This document shows, piece by piece, positions 12,093 to 15,357 of a stretch of 15,357 nt of DNA. The stretch lies in contig DAIOGN010000084.1 of assembly GCA_036745245.1 (NCBI GenBank), positions 1-15,357 on the forward strand. Reading direction: 5' to 3'. The stretch comes from DAIOGN01 sp036745245. GTDB lineage: Bacteria > Zixibacteria > MSB-5A5 > JAUVRN01. The position numbers and the translations under genes are program-made. How positions within the stretch are numbered: the stretch's first letter is position 1; every line of letters begins with the position of its first letter. Under the pieces are notes generated by a model. It was not told where the DNA came from, did no database searches, and saw only the letters and a program-made list of their open reading frames with translations.

Positions 12093-13931
12093 TCAGCTGC
12101 TCGACTTCAATCGCTTCGCGAGGCTGTCCAATTCCTCCGAAAGGCCCCGAGGCAGCTTGTCCTCGAAAGTTTTGTAGTGCTCGCGGATCGAGGGGATTTC
12201 ATCTCTCCAGCCACGCTCGTCCACGGACAGGAGGGTCTCCATGTCGCCGGGTGCGACGGCCAGCCCGGTGGTGTCCAGGGCCCTGGGCAGCCAGCCCACA
12301 GGCGTCTCGCGCGCCTCCGCCGTACCCATGGCACGCTCAAAGATCCACTTCAACACGCGACAGTTTTCGCCGTATCCAGGCCAGAGGTAGCGGCCATCCG
12401 CGCTCTTCCGGAACCAGTTTACGTAGTAAATGCGAGGCATTTTCGCGCCGCCCTTCTTGCCCATGGCAAGCCAGTGCGCGAAGTAATCGCCCATGTGATA
12501 GCCGCAGAACGGGAGCATGGCCATGGGGTCGCGGCGTAACGCTCCCACCTTGCCCACGGCGGCGGCCGTCATTTCCGAGCCCATGATGGAGGCCAGGAAG
12601 GTGCCGTGCTGCCATGACACAGCCTCCGTGACAAGCGGTACCGTGCTGGCGCGCCGTCCCCCCACCAGGATGGCTGAAATCGGGACTCCATTCGGGTCTT
12701 CCCATTCGCGAGCGATCACGGGACACTGTCGCGACGGCGTGGTGAAGCGCGCATTGGGGTGCGCCGCTTTGCGCCCGGAGCGGGGGGTCCACGGACGCCT
12801 GAGCCAGTCGGTGGCATGCGCCGGGGGCTCGTCCTGCATCTCTTCCCAGTAGATGTCGCCGTCGGACGTAAGTGCAACGTTCGTGAAGATCGAATTCTCA
12901 CGGATCGTCTGCATCGCGTGCAGATTGCTCTTGTTCGAGGTGCCGGGCGCCACGCCGAAGAATCCGGCCTCCGGGTTGATGGCGTAGAGCCTCCCGTCGG
13001 CGCCGAACTTCATCCAGGCAATGTCGTCGCCGATGGTTTCGGCTTTCCAGCCCGGGAGTGTGGGGCGCAGCATGGCGAGGTTGGTCTTGCCGCAGGCCGA
13101 GGGGAAGGCGGCCGCCATGTAAAGGTGGTCTCCCTTGGGATCCGTGAGTTTGAGGATGAGCATGTGCTCCGCCATCCAGCCTTCATCGCGTGCCTGGACC
13201 GAGGCGATCCGCAGCGCGTGACACTTCTTGCCGAGCAGCGCGTTTCCCCCGTACCCGGATCCGAACGACCAGATTTCCCTCGTCTCGGGAAAATGGCAGA
13301 TGAACTTGTGCGCGGCGTTGCAGGGCCACGGAAGGTCGGGTTTGCCGGGCTGGTCCAGCGGATAGCCCACCGAATGCAGACCCTTCACGAATTCGGCGCT
13401 TTCGCCCAAGACCGAAAGCACGCGTGTGCCGACGCGGGTCATGATGTGCATGCTGGCCACCACGTAGGGCGAGTCGGTGAGCATGACTCCCACCTTGGAA
13501 ATGTGCGAGCCCACGGGACCCATGGAGTAGGGAAGGACGTACAGCGTGCGACCTGCCATGGCGCCGTCGAAGTGGCCCCGGAGCACGTTCTTCATCTCCG
13601 CCGGGTCGGCCCAGTGGTTCGTGGGGCCGGCATCCTCCTTGCGCCGTGAGCAGATGTACGTGCGGTCCTCGACGCGTGCCACGTCGGCCGGGTCGGAACG
13701 CACGTAGATGCTGTTGGGGCGGTGCGTAGCGTTCAGCCACACGGCGGTGCCGCTGTCCACCATGAGGTTCAGCATACGCTGATACTCTTCGGGGGACCCG
13801 TCACACCAGCGCACGCTCTCCGGCTTCAAGAGAGTCGTGAATTCGGACAGCCAGCTGTCGAGGTGCGGATTACGAATGCCGGCCGGCCCCGCGGCCTCCT
13901 GGGCCGGGGGCAGTACTGTAGAAACGTTCAT
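12093..13931 (-). CDS. pckG: Phosphoenolpyruvate carboxykinase (GTP)
   Basis: 612 aa, the normal length for the GTP-dependent family. It converts oxaloacetate and GTP to phosphoenolpyruvate, CO2 and GDP, the entry step of gluconeogenesis (or CO2 fixation in reverse), in the cytoplasm. Visible motifs are FPSACGKTN at 276-284 (kinase-1a/P-loop with the family's reactive Cys280), GDDIAW at 301-306 (kinase-2 region), SGYGGNALLGKK at 225-236, and a lid-loop segment VGGRRASTVPL. WPGYGENCRVLKWIFERA near residue 525 is a family signature. Start at ATG 13931 with an AAGGGG ribosome site (13946-13941). A -10-like TATGCT (13990-13985) and two overlapping palindromes lie upstream. All key residues appear intact. 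GTP rather than ATP specificity follows from the family. Confidence 0.97.
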   Translation of the reverse strand: MNVSTVLPPAQEAAGPAGIRNPHLDSWLSEFTTLLKPESVRWCDGSPEEYQRMLNLMVDSGTAVWLNATHRPNSIYVRSDPADVARVEDRTYICSRRKEDAGPTNHWADPAEMKNVLRGHFDGAMAGRTLYVLPYSMGPVGSHISKVGVMLTDSPYVVASMHIMTRVGTRVLSVLGESAEFVKGLHSVGYPLDQPGKPDLPWPCNAAHKFICHFPETREIWSFGSGYGGNALLGKKCHALRIASVQARDEGWMAEHMLILKLTDPKGDHLYMAAAFPSACGKTNLAMLRPTLPGWKAETIGDDIAWMKFGADGRLYAINPEAGFFGVAPGTSNKSNLHAMQTIRENSIFTNVALTSDGDIYWEEMQDEPPAHATDWLRRPWTPRSGRKAAHPNARFTTPSRQCPVIAREWEDPNGVPISAILVGGRRASTVPLVTEAVSWQHGTFLASIMGSEMTAAAVGKVGALRRDPMAMLPFCGYHMGDYFAHWLAMGKKGGAKMPRIYYVNWFRKSADGRYLWPGYGENCRVLKWIFERAMGTAEARETPVGWLPRALDTTGLAVAPGDMETLLSVDERGWRDEIPSIREHYKTFEDKLPRGLSEELDSLAKRLKSSS

Positions 13932-13956
13932 TTGAACTAGCCCCTTTTTCCTGCGA

Positions 13957-13990
13957 GGGCCGAATCGGCCCGATTCGTAAGGCTAGCATA
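13957..13990 (-). promoter_or_regulatory. pckG -10 element and two overlapping perfect palindromes
   Basis: On the minus strand TATGCT (13990-13985) could be the -10; no convincing -35 is present. Immediately downstream are two interlocking perfect inverted repeats. CGAATCG/CGATTCG spans 13961-13977 with a 3-nt centre. GGGCCGA/TCGGCCC spans 13957-13971 with a 1-nt centre. They share 11 bases, so in RNA only one hairpin can form at a time. They sit at the predicted transcription start and in the leader, about 10 nt before the ribosome site, so they could be a repressor operator or a switchable leader structure. Confidence 0.45.
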
Positions 13991-14035
13991 CCGGGCGCGC
14001 AAACCCAAGCGTTTTGTCATGCGGTGGACACCGCT

Positions 14036-15094
14036 TCATGCGTCGGACAGAGCTTCACCAAAGAGCGCCGCCGCGTGATCCCAGGTGAACGATTCAGCTC
14101 TCCTGCGGGCCCGTTGCGCCATGGACAAACGCAAGGCTGTGTCGGTGAGCAGGCGCACCAGCCCGTCGGCGATCGACTCCGGGGACGGGTCGGAGAAGAG
14201 GGCGGCATCGCCCGCCACTTCGGGGAGCGCCGCTTCGGACGAGGCCACCACGGCGCGCTCGGAGGCCATGGCCTCGAGCATGGCCAGGCCGAACGCTTCC
14301 TGCCGTGAAGGAAAGCAGAACACGTGTGTGTCGGTCAGGCACCTGCGGAAATCGGATTGACTCATCACGCCGTGAAAGTGCACCGACGCACTCTGCCCCA
14401 GGTCGGCCGCGAGAGCGGTCAGCGCATCTCGTTCGGGACCGTCACCCACGATCTGGAGGCGTGCGTCGGCGACGACACGACGAACTTCGGGCCAGGCACG
14501 AATGAGCACGTCAAGCCCCTTGCGACGCACCAGCCGCGCCGCAGCGGTGACCGTGGGAGCTCCGGCAGGCTGTGGCATGGCGGGCCAGTGGTCCAGGTCG
14601 AGACCATTGGGCACCACGCGGGTGCGGTCGGGGGACAGGCCGTAGGTTTCGCACGCCCTGCGACACGCGTAGGCGGAAGGAGCCACCACAAGGTCGGCAT
14701 GGCGGGCCGCCACACGTTCCCAGCGGGCCTGCCGGGCCAGCCGCGATTTCGAACTCCCCGTTTCCCACAACAGCTCGTCCGCCTTCACGCCATGCAACAG
14801 CGACACGAACGGCTTTCGTGTGGCTCTGCGAGCGTATCTGTACCCGTCAAAGTCCACACCGACGACGCAGTCCACGTCGAGACGCGCCAGCTCCGTGGAG
14901 ACATGGCGGTTGAACCACCAGCTTCTGAAGAGGTCGGACCCGGGCAAGGGGGAGGGCTCGAGCAGTCCCACGCGTTTGCCCTTCCTGTGTAACGCGCCGA
15001 GCAGACCCAGCACGGCGGCGGCTGTGCCGTAACCTCTGCGCAGGTCGAGCGGAGATGACACCAGGAAGGCATAGCGCGAATTGTTGTGACGCAC
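14036..15094 (-). CDS. GT4-family glycosyltransferase
   Basis: 352 aa from a GTG at 15094. No ATG occurs near the start, no ribosome site is evident, and the frame stays open back to 15208, so the start is provisional. The N-terminal domain begins RYAFLVSSPLDLRRGYGTA (7-25) with the glycine-rich loop typical of GT-B enzymes. HADLVVAPSAYACR (132-145) and VVPNGLDLDHWP (160-171) are classic GT4 segments. The donor domain has RLVRRKGLDVLIRAWPEV (187-204), LQIVGDGPERD (213-223), and the EX7E motif in SRQEAFGLAMLEAMA (263-277; Glu266 and Glu274). It probably transfers a nucleotide-activated sugar in lipopolysaccharide or exopolysaccharide assembly at the cytoplasmic membrane. It lies upstream of pckG on the same strand but is separated by 104 nt containing pckG's own likely promoter. 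Confidence 0.88.
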   Translation of the reverse strand: MRHNNSRYAFLVSSPLDLRRGYGTAAAVLGLLGALHRKGKRVGLLEPSPLPGSDLFRSWWFNRHVSTELARLDVDCVVGVDFDGYRYARRATRKPFVSLLHGVKADELLWETGSSKSRLARQARWERVAARHADLVVAPSAYACRRACETYGLSPDRTRVVPNGLDLDHWPAMPQPAGAPTVTAAARLVRRKGLDVLIRAWPEVRRVVADARLQIVGDGPERDALTALAADLGQSASVHFHGVMSQSDFRRCLTDTHVFCFPSRQEAFGLAMLEAMASERAVVASSEAALPEVAGDAALFSDPSPESIADGLVRLLTDTALRLSMAQRARRRAESFTWDHAAALFGEALSDA

Positions 15095-15182
15095 ACAGCC
15101 AAGATCGAACAGGACACCTCGTCCTGCCAGGGGATTCGGCTTGAAGTGGTTCCACCCCCGGTGTACTTTGGGCTCGAGGACG

Positions 15183-15356
15183 CACGATGAACCAGGGGGG
15201 ATGGCCGTTCATCGCTTTGGCGCGGGCCTGCCAGTCGGCATAGGGGGAGTTCTTGAGCGGCTCGGCCTCGATCTCGAAGACCCGCAGGCCACCTGCCTCG
15301 GTGCCATCGGTGTTGGAGTAGACGGTGTCAGCGATGCCATAGTTCGAGGCGACCGC
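15183..15356 (-). CDS. 3' part of an unrecognised gene entering from the right edge; end unresolved
   Basis: The minus-strand frame read from 15356 is open and strongly coding-like (third positions almost all G or C). It gives segments such as ASNYGIADTVYSNTDGTEAG, LRVFEIEAEPLKNSPYADWQ and AMNGHPPWFIV. After about 15183 the same frame stays open to a stop at 14847-14849, but it becomes Arg/Ser/Pro-rich with poor third-position bias and lies over the glycosyltransferase, so it looks like a shadow there. In the glycosyltransferase frame, the stretch 15208-15095 is also open (includes EPKVHRGWNHFKPNPLAGRG). A frameshift near the six-C run at 15195-15200, or a truncated gene, would explain this. 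I do not recognise the protein. Confidence 0.45.
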
Positions 15357-15357
15357 G

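Noticed and set aside
14847..15182. Continuation of the right-edge frame to the stop at 14847
   Set aside because: It overlaps the N-terminal quarter of a well-supported glycosyltransferase, has poor third-position bias and Arg/Ser-rich composition, so I do not treat it as coding.

Overview
The window is GC-rich, gene-dense bacterial DNA with strongly G/C-biased third codon positions. Several traits suggest an uncultured Gram-negative lineage of the FCB-superphylum or candidate-phylum kind (Eisenbacteria-, Zixibacteria- or Latescibacteria-like). These are two orphan dockerin-type secreted proteins, a thrombospondin-type-3 segment, a gluzincin/beta-propeller/beta-barrel outer-membrane protein, a GTP-type PEP carboxykinase and an M29 aminopeptidase. 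The taxonomic call is an inference; there is no rRNA here. I saw no insertion sequence, integrase, phage gene, CRISPR array or origin.

Layout. Positions 1-5662 (+) hold the 3' end of a tandem-repeat protein gene (36-bp units) and a hairpin terminator. They are followed by a tight three-gene cluster: a secreted zinc peptidase with propeller and barrel domains, a PrsW-type intramembrane protease overlapping it by 4 nt, and a NAPE-PLD-like metallo-beta-lactamase-fold hydrolase 7 nt downstream. After a promoter with a perfect TTGACA box comes a secreted S41-family peptidase with TSP3 and dockerin modules (5861-7834, +). The minus strand then carries a GT-B glycosyltransferase (7863-8855) and tRNA-Leu(CAA) with its own promoter. 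A plus-strand M29 aminopeptidase (9238-10362) converges, 6 bp apart, on a minus-strand secreted protein with an N-terminal dockerin (10369-11307). The rest is minus-strand: a DUF3788-like protein, pckG behind overlapping palindromes, a GT4 glycosyltransferase, and a gene fragment entering from the right edge whose reading frame breaks down near 15183.

How it fits together. pckG, the tRNA and the aminopeptidase are housekeeping. Most of the remainder concerns the cell envelope: secreted or outer-membrane proteolysis (gluzincin, S41), intramembrane proteolysis (PrsW), a possible lipid-acting hydrolase, two glycosyltransferases and dockerin-bearing exoproteins. The least conventional parts are the 12-residue/9-residue repeat protein at the left edge, the gluzincin-PrsW-MBL cluster, the dockerin protein with an unrecognised Trp-rich C-terminal region, and the palindromes in front of pckG.
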